Origin: JAITWN01 sp050486285
GTDB lineage: Bacteria; Pseudomonadota; Gammaproteobacteria; SZUA-140
Reading direction: 5' to 3'
Assembly (NCBI GenBank): GCA_050486285.1
Contig: JBJHCZ010000003.1
Span: 62,001-126,000, forward strand
DNA length: 64,000 nt
Both the position numbers and the translations under genes were made by a program. The first letter of the stretch is position 1, and every line of letters begins with the position of its first letter. Below, in pieces: positions 50,774 to 59,179 of the stretch. The notes beneath the pieces were generated by a model. That model was not told the origin of the DNA, made no database searches, and saw nothing but the letters and a program-made list of their open reading frames with translations.

Positions 50774-51970
50774 CTAGTCCATTTGCGGGGATTCCGAGCG
50801 GATGCGGTGGATGCTGAGGTCCGCGCCCTGGTGCTCCTGTTCCGGAGTCAGGCGGATGCCGACCGTCGCCTTGAGGGCGCCGTAGACGAGTCCGCCGCCG
50901 ATCACCGCGACGAGGATGCCGAGGCCGGTCCCGATCAGCTGCGACAGCAGGCTCACCCCGCCGAGGCCGCCGAGCGCCTCCTGGCCGAAGATGCCGGCCG
51001 CGATGCCGCCCCAGGCCCCGCACAGGCCGTGCAGCGGCCAGACACCGAGGACATCGTCGATCTTCCAGACGTTCTGCGCGAGGATGAAGGTCCAGACGAA
51101 CAACCCGCCGGCGACCGCGCCGATCGCCAGCGCCCCGATCGGATGTACGATATTCGAGCCGGCGCAGATCGCGACCAGTCCGGCGAGCGCGCCGTTGTGG
51201 ACGAAGCCCGGGTCGTTGCGGCCGATGAACAGCGACGCGAGTACACCGCCCATCATCGCCATGATCGAGTTCAGCGCGACGAGTCCGCTCGCATCCTCGA
51301 GCGCCTGCGCCGACATCACGTTGAAGCCGAACCAGCCGACCGACAGGATCCATGCGCCGAGCGCGAGGAACGGGATGCTCGACGGCGGGTGGGCAGTCAT
51401 CGCGCCGTCCTTGCCGTAGCGTCCCCGGCGCGCGCCGAGCAGGATCACCGCCATCAGCGCCAGCCAGCCGCCCATCGCATGCACGACGACCGAACCGGCG
51501 AAGTCATGGAACGGCGCGCCGAAGCTCGCTTCGAGCCAGTCCTGGAGGCCGAAGGCGCCGTTCCAGGCGATGCCCTCGAACAGCGGATAGACCAGCGCGA
51601 CCAGCACGAAGCTCGCCGCGAGCTGCGGATAGAACTTTGCCCGTTCGGCGATGCCGCCCGAGATGATCGCCGGGATCGCCGCGGCAAAGGTCAGCAGGAA
51701 GAAGAACTTGACCAGCTCGTAGCCGTTCTTCTCGCTGAGCACGGCGGCGCCGTCGAAGAAATATATGCCGTAGGCGAGGCCATAACCGATGAAGAAATAC
51801 GCGATCGTCGACGCCGAGAAATCGCCGAGGATCTTGACCAGCGCGTTGACCTGGTTCTTGCGGCGTACCGTGCCGACCTCGAGAAACGCGAAGCCGGCAT
51901 GCATCGCGAGCACCATGATCGCGCCCATCAATACGAACAGTACGTCACCACCCGAATGTGCGTTGTCCAT
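50774..51970 (-). CDS. amtB: Ammonium transporter
   Basis: 398 aa from the ATG at 51970, with AGGGGG upstream. About eleven membrane helices. The ammonium-site Asp and first pore His are in HDFAGSVVVHAMGG; the second pore His is in GVWPLHGLCGAWGG. Imports ammonium or senses it. No glnK neighbour is present. A sigma-54 promoter motif lies at 52015-52030, implying NtrC control. Confidence 0.95.
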   Translation of the reverse strand: MDNAHSGGDVLFVLMGAIMVLAMHAGFAFLEVGTVRRKNQVNALVKILGDFSASTIAYFFIGYGLAYGIYFFDGAAVLSEKNGYELVKFFFLLTFAAAIPAIISGGIAERAKFYPQLAASFVLVALVYPLFEGIAWNGAFGLQDWLEASFGAPFHDFAGSVVVHAMGGWLALMAVILLGARRGRYGKDGAMTAHPPSSIPFLALGAWILSVGWFGFNVMSAQALEDASGLVALNSIMAMMGGVLASLFIGRNDPGFVHNGALAGLVAICAGSNIVHPIGALAIGAVAGGLFVWTFILAQNVWKIDDVLGVWPLHGLCGAWGGIAAGIFGQEALGGLGGVSLLSQLIGTGLGILVAVIGGGLVYGALKATVGIRLTPEQEHQGADLSIHRIRSESPQMD

Positions 51971-52014
51971 GACCACCCCCTGTTGACCCGGTGTGCCCCG
52001 GGATGAGGAGGCCT

Positions 52015-52030
52015 AGCAACAACTGCACCA
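52015..52030 (-). promoter_or_regulatory. Sigma-54 (-24/-12) promoter of amtB
   Basis: Read on the minus strand, TGGTGCAGTTGTTGCT has the invariant GG and GC exactly 10 bases apart and matches the TGGCAC-N5-TTGC consensus well. It would give a start about 34 bases before the amtB ATG. Fits nitrogen-limited expression. Confidence 0.75.
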
Positions 52031-52087
52031 TGAAAGACGAATTTAGTTAAATCATAGAGTTGTGATCAACAGCAGGGGGCGGAACAG

Positions 52088-52132
52088 GGATTTTCTGCAC
52101 CGCGGCGGGGCCGGGACCGGATTTTCTGCACC
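52088..52132. promoter_or_regulatory. Paired NtrC-like enhancer half-sites upstream of amtB
   Basis: GGATTTTCTGCACC occurs at 52088-52101 and again at 52119-52132, offset by 31 bp, about three helical turns. On the amtB-coding strand each contains GGTGCA, the right half of the NtrC dyad; the left halves match only 4 of 6 positions. They lie about 85-130 bp upstream of the predicted start, a usual NtrC position. Confidence 0.5.
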
Positions 52133-52166
52133 ACGACGGATCAGTTCGGGCGGGGACCGTGCAGCC

Positions 52167-53609
52167 TCATGCACGCTGCCTGTGCCTGCGCGCGCCCAGC
52201 CACAGGGCGGCGATGGACAGCAGCAGGCATTCGACTGCCCCGAGCCGACCGCTGCTGCCCTCGCTCGCAAGGCGCAGGCCGCCGGTCGATTGCGCCAGCG
52301 CCGCGTCGGATTCGAGCGCCGCCGCGACATTGAGCCGCCCGCCGGTCACGGTGCGCCCGAACAGGTTGCTGGCCGGGTCGACATGGTCGAGCAGGGCCTC
52401 GCGCAGTAACCCGGCGTCGAGTCCCGGATTCTGCGCGAGCAACAGGGCCGCGGCGCCGCTGACGAAGGCGGCCGCAGCCGAGGTCCCGGTGACGAACACC
52501 AGGGTGTTATTGACCGACTGCCCGTTCAGCGGGCTGATCGTCAATATCGACTCCCCCGGCGCGCCGAGGTCGACCGAGGTCGCGCCGTAGTTGGACAGGC
52601 TGAGCATGCCGTCGTCGCGGCCGGTCGCGGCGACCGAAATGATGTTCGGCAGGTCGTAGCTGGCCGGGTAGCAGGCATTCTGCCCGCCGGCATCGTTGTC
52701 TGCGCCGTCGTTGCAGGCCGAGGCGACGAACAGCACGCCGGCCTGGGCCGCGCGCAGGATTGCGTTGTATTCGAACTGGGAAAAGCGGTTCGCGCCGAAG
52801 CTCGCGTTGATGACGCGGGCGCCGTTCGCGACGGCGTAGTCGATCGCGGCGACAATGCGATCAACGGTGCCCTGCCCGCTCTGGTTGAACGCGCGCAAGG
52901 CCATCAGCGAGACGTCCCAGGTGACTCCGGCGACGCCGATGCCGTTGTTGCCGCGCGCGCCGATGATGCCGGCGATGTGGGTCCCGTGGCCGGCACTGTC
53001 GAACGGGTCGAGATCGCCCGCGACGAAATCCCTGCCGACGACGCCGCCCGGCCCCTCCCAGAGATTGTCGATCAGCTCCGGATGCGTGTAATCGATCCCG
53101 GTATCGATGATCGCGACGACGACATCGCGGCTGCCGGTGGTGACCGCCCAGGCATCGAGCGCGCCGATGTCGGCGCCGGGTTGCCCGCCCTGCTGGCCGC
53201 TGTTGCGCAAGGCCCATTGATCGCTGAAAAACGAGTCGTTCGGCGGCGACAGTTGCTGCACGCGCCGGATATAGTTCGGTTCCGCATACTCGACCTCCGG
53301 CAGCGCCTCGAGCTCGAGGATCACCTGCTCGACGGTCTCGCCGGGCCGCACGCCGACACGGTGCACCCCGCCGCTGACCGGGCGCTGGTCCGGACGCGCG
53401 GCCAGCGCCTGCTGCACGCCCAGGGTCGATGCGGTATCCCGGAACTTGACCAGCACCTCGCCCGGAACGTGATCCGGCCCGGCGCCCGAGGCCACAGGGA
53501 CGAGCAGGGACAGCAGTAGCAGCGCCGCCCAGCCTGCCAGGCGCAGGGGAACCCTCGCCGCCGGGACGGCGTGAACATCAGGGAGGGTATCGCGGGCACA
53601 CGAATTCAT
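52167..53609 (-). CDS. Secreted subtilisin-like serine protease (S8)
   Basis: 480 aa from the ATG at 53609. Signal peptide (GWAALLLLSLLVPVASGAG), a prodomain (VPGEVLVKFRDT... ALPEVEYAEPNYI), then the S8 domain. The triad is Asp in VVAIIDTGIDYTHPEL, His in SAGHGTHIAGIIG and Ser in VTGTSAAAAFVSGAAALL. It ends with a hydrophobic helix and a basic tail (LGAVECLLLSIAALWLGARR), like a C-terminal sorting signal. Divergent from the porin. Substrate unknown. Confidence 0.9.
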   Translation of the reverse strand: MNSCARDTLPDVHAVPAARVPLRLAGWAALLLLSLLVPVASGAGPDHVPGEVLVKFRDTASTLGVQQALAARPDQRPVSGGVHRVGVRPGETVEQVILELEALPEVEYAEPNYIRRVQQLSPPNDSFFSDQWALRNSGQQGGQPGADIGALDAWAVTTGSRDVVVAIIDTGIDYTHPELIDNLWEGPGGVVGRDFVAGDLDPFDSAGHGTHIAGIIGARGNNGIGVAGVTWDVSLMALRAFNQSGQGTVDRIVAAIDYAVANGARVINASFGANRFSQFEYNAILRAAQAGVLFVASACNDGADNDAGGQNACYPASYDLPNIISVAATGRDDGMLSLSNYGATSVDLGAPGESILTISPLNGQSVNNTLVFVTGTSAAAAFVSGAAALLLAQNPGLDAGLLREALLDHVDPASNLFGRTVTGGRLNVAAALESDAALAQSTGGLRLASEGSSGRLGAVECLLLSIAALWLGARRHRQRA

Positions 53610-53807
53610 ACAGACTCCAGCGCCGTGGGACTCACGGCCGCGACGGGCCATGAACCGGATTATATCGCAGGCATCGGCAGCGGGGCTGCGGATTCGCCAA
53701 TCCAGGCTTCGAAATGCGGTTTATGTCACATCGCCGTGGTGGTGGTTATAATGCCGCGAGCGCCCTTCCAGGGAACGCCAACGAACAAGAACCGAGGGGA
53801 GTCACTG

Positions 53808-54908
53808 ATGAACAAGATCCGTACCGGAAACCTGCTGCCCGCCTTCGCGCTGGGCATGAGCCTCGCCGTCCCGGCCACATCGTCGGCGGCGATCCAGCTC
53901 GCCGGTGATGCGCTCGAAGTCTATGGCAGGATCAACATGTCGATCCACATCAACGATACCGACCAGCCTGGCAGCAGCACGAACCTCGGCGTCTCCAGCA
54001 ACACCAGCTTGCTCGGCTTCCGCGGCAAGCACCAGGTGGATCCGCGCGCCACGCTGCTGTGGCAACTCGAGCAGGGCTTCCGCGCGGATTCCGCAAGCGG
54101 CAATTTCGCGTCTCGCAATACCTTCCTCGGCATCGAGAACCCGGACTACGGCGCGCTGCTCGCCGGCTACCACGACACGCCGTTCAAGGACGTCGCGAAA
54201 CGCTGGGCATTGATGAACTTCACGGTCGCCGATCGCCGCATGATTCTCGGCTCAGGCGATGGCATCAACAATGTGATGAACGCGCGCGGCAAGAATTCGA
54301 TCCTCTATATCAACAAGGTCCAGGACCTCGAGTTCCGCGTCATGTACGCGGCAGACACCGTCGATAACCCCAGCGCCGGACCTGATGACAATGACAACCA
54401 GCTGGTCAGCGCGGCGGCGTGGTACACCCTCGGCGCGCTCGAGGTGTCGGCCGGCTTCGAGCGCTGGTCGAATCTTGGTGGCACCATAGGTGTAGTCAAC
54501 GGCCGCGCCACCGGCCTGCGGCTCGCCGCGACCCACAAGGTCGGCGGCAACGCGAAACTCGGCGTGCTGTTCGAGACCATCGACACCAATACCGCCGGAC
54601 TCGCCGGCCTCGATCGCAACGCCTTCGGCTTCAACGGCAGCCTGCGCCAGGGCGCGCTGACCTTCGACGCCCAGCTGCTGATCGCCGGCGACCACCGCGG
54701 CCAGGGCAGCAGCGGGGCGATCAATATCGGCCTCGGCGTGAGCCGCGCGATCAACCGGCAGCTCGACGTCTACGGCGCCTTCAGCATGACCGACAATGAC
54801 TCGAATGCTAATTACAACGCTGTCGGCGGCGGCCACGGCGACCTCGTGCCGACCGGCAACGGCGGCACGCCGTACGCGTTCTCGGTCGGCGGCGTGTTCC
54901 GGTTCTGA
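53808..54908 (+). CDS. Outer-membrane porin (Gram-negative general porin family)
   Basis: 366 aa from the ATG at 53808, with GAGGGGA about 8 bases upstream. Signal peptide ends SSAAIQL. The N-terminus LEVYGRINMSIHIND and the C-terminus YAFSVGGVFRF (terminal Phe) are typical of 16-strand trimeric porins of the Porin_4 type. Solute preference cannot be read from sequence. Followed by a T-rich terminator hairpin. Confidence 0.88.
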   Translation: MNKIRTGNLLPAFALGMSLAVPATSSAAIQLAGDALEVYGRINMSIHINDTDQPGSSTNLGVSSNTSLLGFRGKHQVDPRATLLWQLEQGFRADSASGNFASRNTFLGIENPDYGALLAGYHDTPFKDVAKRWALMNFTVADRRMILGSGDGINNVMNARGKNSILYINKVQDLEFRVMYAADTVDNPSAGPDDNDNQLVSAAAWYTLGALEVSAGFERWSNLGGTIGVVNGRATGLRLAATHKVGGNAKLGVLFETIDTNTAGLAGLDRNAFGFNGSLRQGALTFDAQLLIAGDHRGQGSSGAINIGLGVSRAINRQLDVYGAFSMTDNDSNANYNAVGGGHGDLVPTGNGGTPYAFSVGGVFRF

Positions 54909-54932
54909 GCGCCGTTCCGCCCGCTCGATACC

Positions 54933-54969
54933 GGGGTCAGGCCCGACAGGGTCTGACCCCTTTTGTTTT
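54933..54969 (+). terminator. Terminator after porin, formed by a GGGGTCAG-type palindrome
   Basis: GGGGTCAGGCCC-GACA-GGGTCTGACCCC (12-base arms, one G-T type mismatch) is followed by TTTTGTTTT. This is a good intrinsic terminator 24 bases after the porin stop. Its ends share the GGGGTCAG/CTGACCCC signature of the repeat family, so a repeat seems to have been recruited. Confidence 0.8.
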
Positions 54970-54993
54970 GCTCCCTGTTGATTATCCGGCCCG

Positions 54994-55674
54994 ATGAAGC
55001 TCTCGATCATCGTCCCGGTGCTGAACGAGGGCGAGCGCCTGCGCGGCACGATCAACGCGCTGCGCCCGCTGCGCGTCAACGGCCATGAGGTCATCATCGT
55101 CGACGGCGGCAGTTCAGACGAGACGGCGGCGATCGCGACGCAGCTCGCGGACCGCGCCCTCGCCAGTCCGCGCGGCCGCGCCCTGCAGATGAACGCCGGC
55201 GCGCGGGCGGCGCGCGGCGACGTGCTGCTGTTCCTGCACGCCGACACGCTGCTACCGCCCGGCGCGGATCACCTGATCCTCGACGGCCTGCGAGAGAGCG
55301 GTCGCGGCTGGGGTCGCTTCGATGCGCGACTCGCCGACCGCCATCCGCTGCTGCGCCTGGTCGCCCTGATGATGAACCTGCGCTCGCGCCTGACCGGCAT
55401 CATGACCGGCGACCAGGCGATCTTCGTGCGCCGCGACTGGTTCGAGCGCATCGGCGGCTATCCGGAGATCGCGCTGATGGAGGACATCGCACTCAGCAAA
55501 CGCCTCAAGCACGAAGGCCGGCCCTTGAGCCTGAAGGCGAAGGTGCTGACCTCGAGCCGCCGCTGGCGCGAATACGGGATCGTGCGCACGGTGGTGACGA
55601 TGTGGCGACTGCGACTCGCCTATTTCCTCGGCGCGGACCCCGACCATCTCGCCCAGCGCTATGACCGCCGCTAG
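54994..55674 (+). CDS. Family 2 glycosyltransferase, TIGR04283-like
   Basis: 226 aa. GT-A motifs LSIIVPVLNEGE, IIVDGGSSDET, GRALQMNAGARAARGDVLLFLHADT, and the acceptor-side MTGDQAIFVRRDWFERIGGYPEIALMEDIALSKRL. These match the rSAM/selenodomain-associated transferase 2 group (TIGR04283). Its usual partner, a TIGR04282 protein, follows at 55853. The product is unknown. Its stop codon lies inside the left arm of a palindromic repeat. Confidence 0.85.
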   Translation: MKLSIIVPVLNEGERLRGTINALRPLRVNGHEVIIVDGGSSDETAAIATQLADRALASPRGRALQMNAGARAARGDVLLFLHADTLLPPGADHLILDGLRESGRGWGRFDARLADRHPLLRLVALMMNLRSRLTGIMTGDQAIFVRRDWFERIGGYPEIALMEDIALSKRLKHEGRPLSLKAKVLTSSRRWREYGIVRTVVTMWRLRLAYFLGADPDHLAQRYDRR

Positions 55675-55849
55675 CAGGCCGTCGAGGAAGCCCGGCGGGT
55701 TTGCGCGGGGTCAGAGTCGTTTGATCGACATTGCATCAGCCGGAATTGATGATCCCGGTGATCAAACGACGCTGACCCCATCAATCCGGCGGCAGCGAGG
55801 CAAGCCATTCGCGGAGAAAACCCGCCGGGCCTCCTCGACGGCCTGCTAG
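55671..55849. repeat. Core-in-palindrome element, copy C (between transferase genes)
   Basis: 32-base arms at 55671-55702 and 55818-55849 pair with one mismatch. The right inner part (55789-55817) is the reverse complement of the first 29 bases of the core of copies A and B, with one change. The rest of the core is replaced by a GGGGTCAG-type inverted repeat. The left arm includes the upstream stop codon, and the next gene starts 3 bases past the right arm. Confidence 0.85.
55707..55779. repeat. GGGGTCAG-type inverted repeat nested in copy C
   Basis: Arms GGGGTCAGAGTCGTTTGATC (55707-55726) and its complement (55760-55779) pair at 19 of 20 positions around a 33-base centre. It occupies the place of about 50 bases of the core of the surrounding element, showing that one repeat family inserted into, or recombined with, another. 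Confidence 0.82.
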
Positions 55850-55852
55850 CCG

Positions 55853-56506
55853 ATGCGCTGCCCGGACGCACGTATCCTGGTGTTCGCGAAGGCGCCGCTG
55901 CCCGGCGCCGTCAAGACCCGGTTGATCCCCGCGCTCGGCGCCGACGGCGCGGCGGCGCTGCACGCGACGCTGGTCGGCCATGCCCTCGACGTCGCGACGG
56001 CCAGCGCGTTGTGCCCTGTTGAACTGTGGTGCGCGCCGGACAGCAGCGATCCGTTCTTCGCGAACTGCGCCGGACGCTGGCCGGTATCGCTGCACACACA
56101 GCAGGGCCCCGACCTCGGCGCCCGCATGCGTCACGCACTCGCCGCCGCGCTGACGCGATCGAGGCGCGCACTGCTGATCGGCAGCGACTGTCCCGCGCTG
56201 ACCCCCGCATTGCTCGTGCGCGCGCTCGACAGTCTCGATGACGACGACACTGATGCAGTGTTCACGCCGGCATTTGACGGCGGCTACGTCCTGATCGGGT
56301 TGCGCCGGATCGATGACCGGCTGTTCGACGCGATGCCGTGGGGAAGTGAACGTGTCATGGACGAGACGCGCGCGCGCCTGCGCGAGGCAGGCTGGCGCTG
56401 GACGGAAACCGGGACCTTGCGCGACATCGACGCGCCGGAGGATCTGGTCGAACTGGAAGCCCACGGCATCGCGGGATTGACCGGGCTCAGATCCCAGGGG
56501 GTCTGA
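55853..56506 (+). CDS. TIGR04282-like (DUF2064) nucleotidyl/glycosyl transferase
   Basis: 217 aa, GT-A fold: ILVFAKAPLPGAVKTRL at the N-terminus (nucleotide loop), LLIGSDCPALTPALL, and FTPAFDGGYVLIGLRR. This is the rSAM/selenodomain-associated transferase 1 family. Adjacent to the TIGR04283 protein, as usual, but no radical-SAM gene is nearby. Biochemical role unknown. Confidence 0.85.
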   Translation: MRCPDARILVFAKAPLPGAVKTRLIPALGADGAAALHATLVGHALDVATASALCPVELWCAPDSSDPFFANCAGRWPVSLHTQQGPDLGARMRHALAAALTRSRRALLIGSDCPALTPALLVRALDSLDDDDTDAVFTPAFDGGYVLIGLRRIDDRLFDAMPWGSERVMDETRARLREAGWRWTETGTLRDIDAPEDLVELEAHGIAGLTGLRSQGV

Positions 56507-56521
56507 GCTTCTCCGATCCGG

Positions 56522-57235
56522 CTACACAGGCCGGTCGATCAAGCGGTACCTGACAGGCACGTTGAGTTCGATGCCCGCCGCCGGCAGGTCAGCGCTCTCC
56601 GGCAGGCGCGCGAGCCGCGTCAGGCTGTCGACCGCCGCGCTGTCGAGCACGCGATAGCCCGAACTCGCGACGACCTCGATCGCGCTGAGCCGACCGTCCC
56701 CGTCGACGCGAACGGCGACCACGACCTCGCCCTCCCATCCCCGCCGTCGCGCGAGCGGCGGATAATAAAAATAAGTCTCGACCGCCTCTCCGATCCGCGC
56801 GCGCAGCTCCCCCTCCCCCACCGAGCCCCGGACTGAATTCGGTGAATTCGGGGTCAGATCAACAATTCGGTCACCGACGTTGTCGCCCTCCACGGCCGGC
56901 GTCTGGCCGGAGATCGGGGACGGGGCTTCAGAGCTCTCTGCCGGCGCCGCCTGGCGCACGGCGGCGATGTCCTCAACGGACTGCGGCGGACGGGCGGGCT
57001 TATTCATGGCCGCAGGCGATTCCTGCCTGTCTATCGATTCCGGCTCGATTCTGGACAGCGTCGCCTCGGATTGCCGCGCGACATCGCGCGACGGCGCCTT
57101 GAGCGCAAGCTGCAACGGCGCCCCGCCGGCTGCTGTCGTGACCGGCGCCGAAGGCGTCTCCGGCCACGACAGCAGCAGCCCCGCGTGCGCCAGCAGCGAG
57201 ATCAGTACGAAACGCGTGAGCGTTGCGTGCGTCAA
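56522..57235 (-). CDS. tonB: TonB-type energy transducer
   Basis: 237 aa: N-terminal transmembrane helix (FVLISLLAHAGLLLSWP), a low-complexity periplasmic linker, and a C-terminal TonB domain with YFYYPPLARRRGWEGEVVVAVRVDGDGRL and VASSGYRVLDSAAVDSL. It overlaps btuB by 4 bases, so it is probably dedicated to that receptor. No exbB/exbD is adjacent. The linker region holds GAATTCGG repeats and a GGGGTCAGA remnant (56835-56860). Confidence 0.9.
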   Translation of the reverse strand: MTHATLTRFVLISLLAHAGLLLSWPETPSAPVTTAAGGAPLQLALKAPSRDVARQSEATLSRIEPESIDRQESPAAMNKPARPPQSVEDIAAVRQAAPAESSEAPSPISGQTPAVEGDNVGDRIVDLTPNSPNSVRGSVGEGELRARIGEAVETYFYYPPLARRRGWEGEVVVAVRVDGDGRLSAIEVVASSGYRVLDSAAVDSLTRLARLPESADLPAAGIELNVPVRYRLIDRPV

Positions 57236-59046
57236 GCAGGATCTCCACTACGCTGCCAACGCCAGGCCAGCTGTACGAAGTACGAGCGTTCCGCGGTATT
57301 GAAGCCGTCGGCGAGCGTGTAGTCCTTGTCGAACAGGTTCTCGACGCGCGCGCGCAGCGACCATTCCGGCGTCAACCACCACCCTGCGTTCAGATTGACG
57401 AGCCCGTAACCGGCAAGGCGGACATCGCTGAAATCGGAATCCTTGCGTTTCGACGCCGCGAGCACATCGGCGCCGACCTGCCACTGCCCGCCGTCATAGC
57501 CGAGCGATGCGGTCACGCTGCGCTTCGCGCGTCGCGGCAGCGGATTGCCGCTGGTCCGGCTCTCGGGATCCTGGACGATCGCCTCGACACCGGCGCGCCA
57601 GCGCTCGTGAGTGAACTCGTAACCGGCCTCGGCGCCGCGGATACGCGCCTTGCCGATGTTCACCATGCTGCTGGTATTGATGAAATCAAACTCGATCAGG
57701 TTTTCAATATCGTTGCGAAAGACGCTCAGCGTCAGTCGCTGCGCGGGCGACAAACGATGACGCAAACCGAGCTCGATATTGCGTGACTCCTCCGCTTCGA
57801 GATCGGGATTACCGCCAAAGCCGAAGCGATCGGAAAAGTCCGGCGCGCGGAATGCGGTGCCCGCCGACGCGATCAGTCTCGTTGCGTCCGACAACCGGTA
57901 ACCATAACCTGCGTCCCACGTCGTGTGCCCGCCGAAGGCCTCGTGGTCGGTATAGCGCGCGGCGACCAGCAGGCTGTGCCGGCCGAAATCGGCGCTGTCC
58001 TGCAGGTAGACCGCTTTCGTATCGGCCTTCTCATCGAATCCGCTGCCGAAGGACACCGCCTCCACCTCCTCACGCATGAACCAGACACCGGCCGTCACCA
58101 GCCTCGTCGCGCCGAACTGCACGTCGTTCTGCCAGTCCACCATGCGCCGGTCGGTATGTGCAAAGTCCGCGCTCTGGTTCTGGTCGATCTCGTCGCGTGC
58201 CTGGCTCAGTTGCAGGCGAGACACCCAGGTCTCCGCCGGCTGCGCCTCGAGCGTCAACGCGGTCACCGAGTTACGGAAGTCCTGGTCGAGCTCGGGATCG
58301 GACGCGAAGAAATCGAGATATTCGGTATTGCCGCGCGCGTCGAAGTGGCTCAGCTCGACGTCCAGCACGCCGACGCGACGCCCTGCATGCGCGGTGATCG
58401 TCGTGTTGTCGTGGCCGCGATCGATATCCGAGCCTGTACGCGGCGGGAAGCCGTCGGTATCGACCCGCGAGGCCTCGACGCCGGCGCGCCAGCCGTCCTG
58501 CACATGGCGCGCGCCGGCTGTCAGCTTGCGCGTACCGAAATTGCCCGCACCGGCCGACGCATCGGCCTGCGTGCCCGCAGACGCGCGTCGCGTGATGATA
58601 TTGATGACGCCGCCGATCGCGTCCGAGCCGTACAACGACGAACGCGGTCCCTTGACGATCTCGATGCGCTCGATGACGGCCGGATCGAGGTTGTGCAACG
58701 CCGCGCCGCCGATCGTGCCCGGATTGATGCGCACGCCGTCGATCATCACCAGCGTGTGGTCGCTGTTGGTACCGCGCAGGAACAGCGAGGTCGCCTGGCC
58801 GGGACCGCCGTTGCGGCCGATGTCGAGTCCGGCATGAAAGCGCAACAGGTCGGCGACGTCGGTCGGCTGGCTGCGCTCGATCTGATCGCGCGTGATCACG
58901 ATCACGGGCGCGAGCACCTGGTCGGCGAGCTGCGCGGTGCGCGTCGCGGTGACGATGACCGCATCGCCGTCAGCGGCCGTCGCGATCATGGGAAAAGACA
59001 GGGGAGCGAGCAGCACGCCCGCCACGCAAAGGGACAGTCTGGACAT
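57232..59046 (-). CDS. btuB: TonB-dependent vitamin B12 receptor
   Basis: 604 aa. Signal peptide, then the TonB box region DAVIVTATR, a plug domain with LRGTNSDHTLVMIDGVRINPGTIGG and RIEIVKGPRSSLYGSDAIGGVINIITR, and a 22-strand barrel ending in FVQLAWRWQ. A cobalamin riboswitch upstream strongly supports B12 or a corrinoid as substrate. Cotranscribed with tonB. Confidence 0.95.
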   Translation of the reverse strand: MSRLSLCVAGVLLAPLSFPMIATAADGDAVIVTATRTAQLADQVLAPVIVITRDQIERSQPTDVADLLRFHAGLDIGRNGGPGQATSLFLRGTNSDHTLVMIDGVRINPGTIGGAALHNLDPAVIERIEIVKGPRSSLYGSDAIGGVINIITRRASAGTQADASAGAGNFGTRKLTAGARHVQDGWRAGVEASRVDTDGFPPRTGSDIDRGHDNTTITAHAGRRVGVLDVELSHFDARGNTEYLDFFASDPELDQDFRNSVTALTLEAQPAETWVSRLQLSQARDEIDQNQSADFAHTDRRMVDWQNDVQFGATRLVTAGVWFMREEVEAVSFGSGFDEKADTKAVYLQDSADFGRHSLLVAARYTDHEAFGGHTTWDAGYGYRLSDATRLIASAGTAFRAPDFSDRFGFGGNPDLEAEESRNIELGLRHRLSPAQRLTLSVFRNDIENLIEFDFINTSSMVNIGKARIRGAEAGYEFTHERWRAGVEAIVQDPESRTSGNPLPRRAKRSVTASLGYDGGQWQVGADVLAASKRKDSDFSDVRLAGYGLVNLNAGWWLTPEWSLRARVENLFDKDYTLADGFNTAERSYFVQLAWRWQRSGDPA

Positions 59047-59179
59047 TGGAGTCTCCGTTCATCGCGCACACCCGCACGCGGTTCTTGTCGTTATGCCGCG
59101 GGAACGTCGACGGAGAATAAAGAAAAACGGGAGGGATGCGATGATCCTGACCCGGTCGCCCGCCGCGACGCCCAACGGA

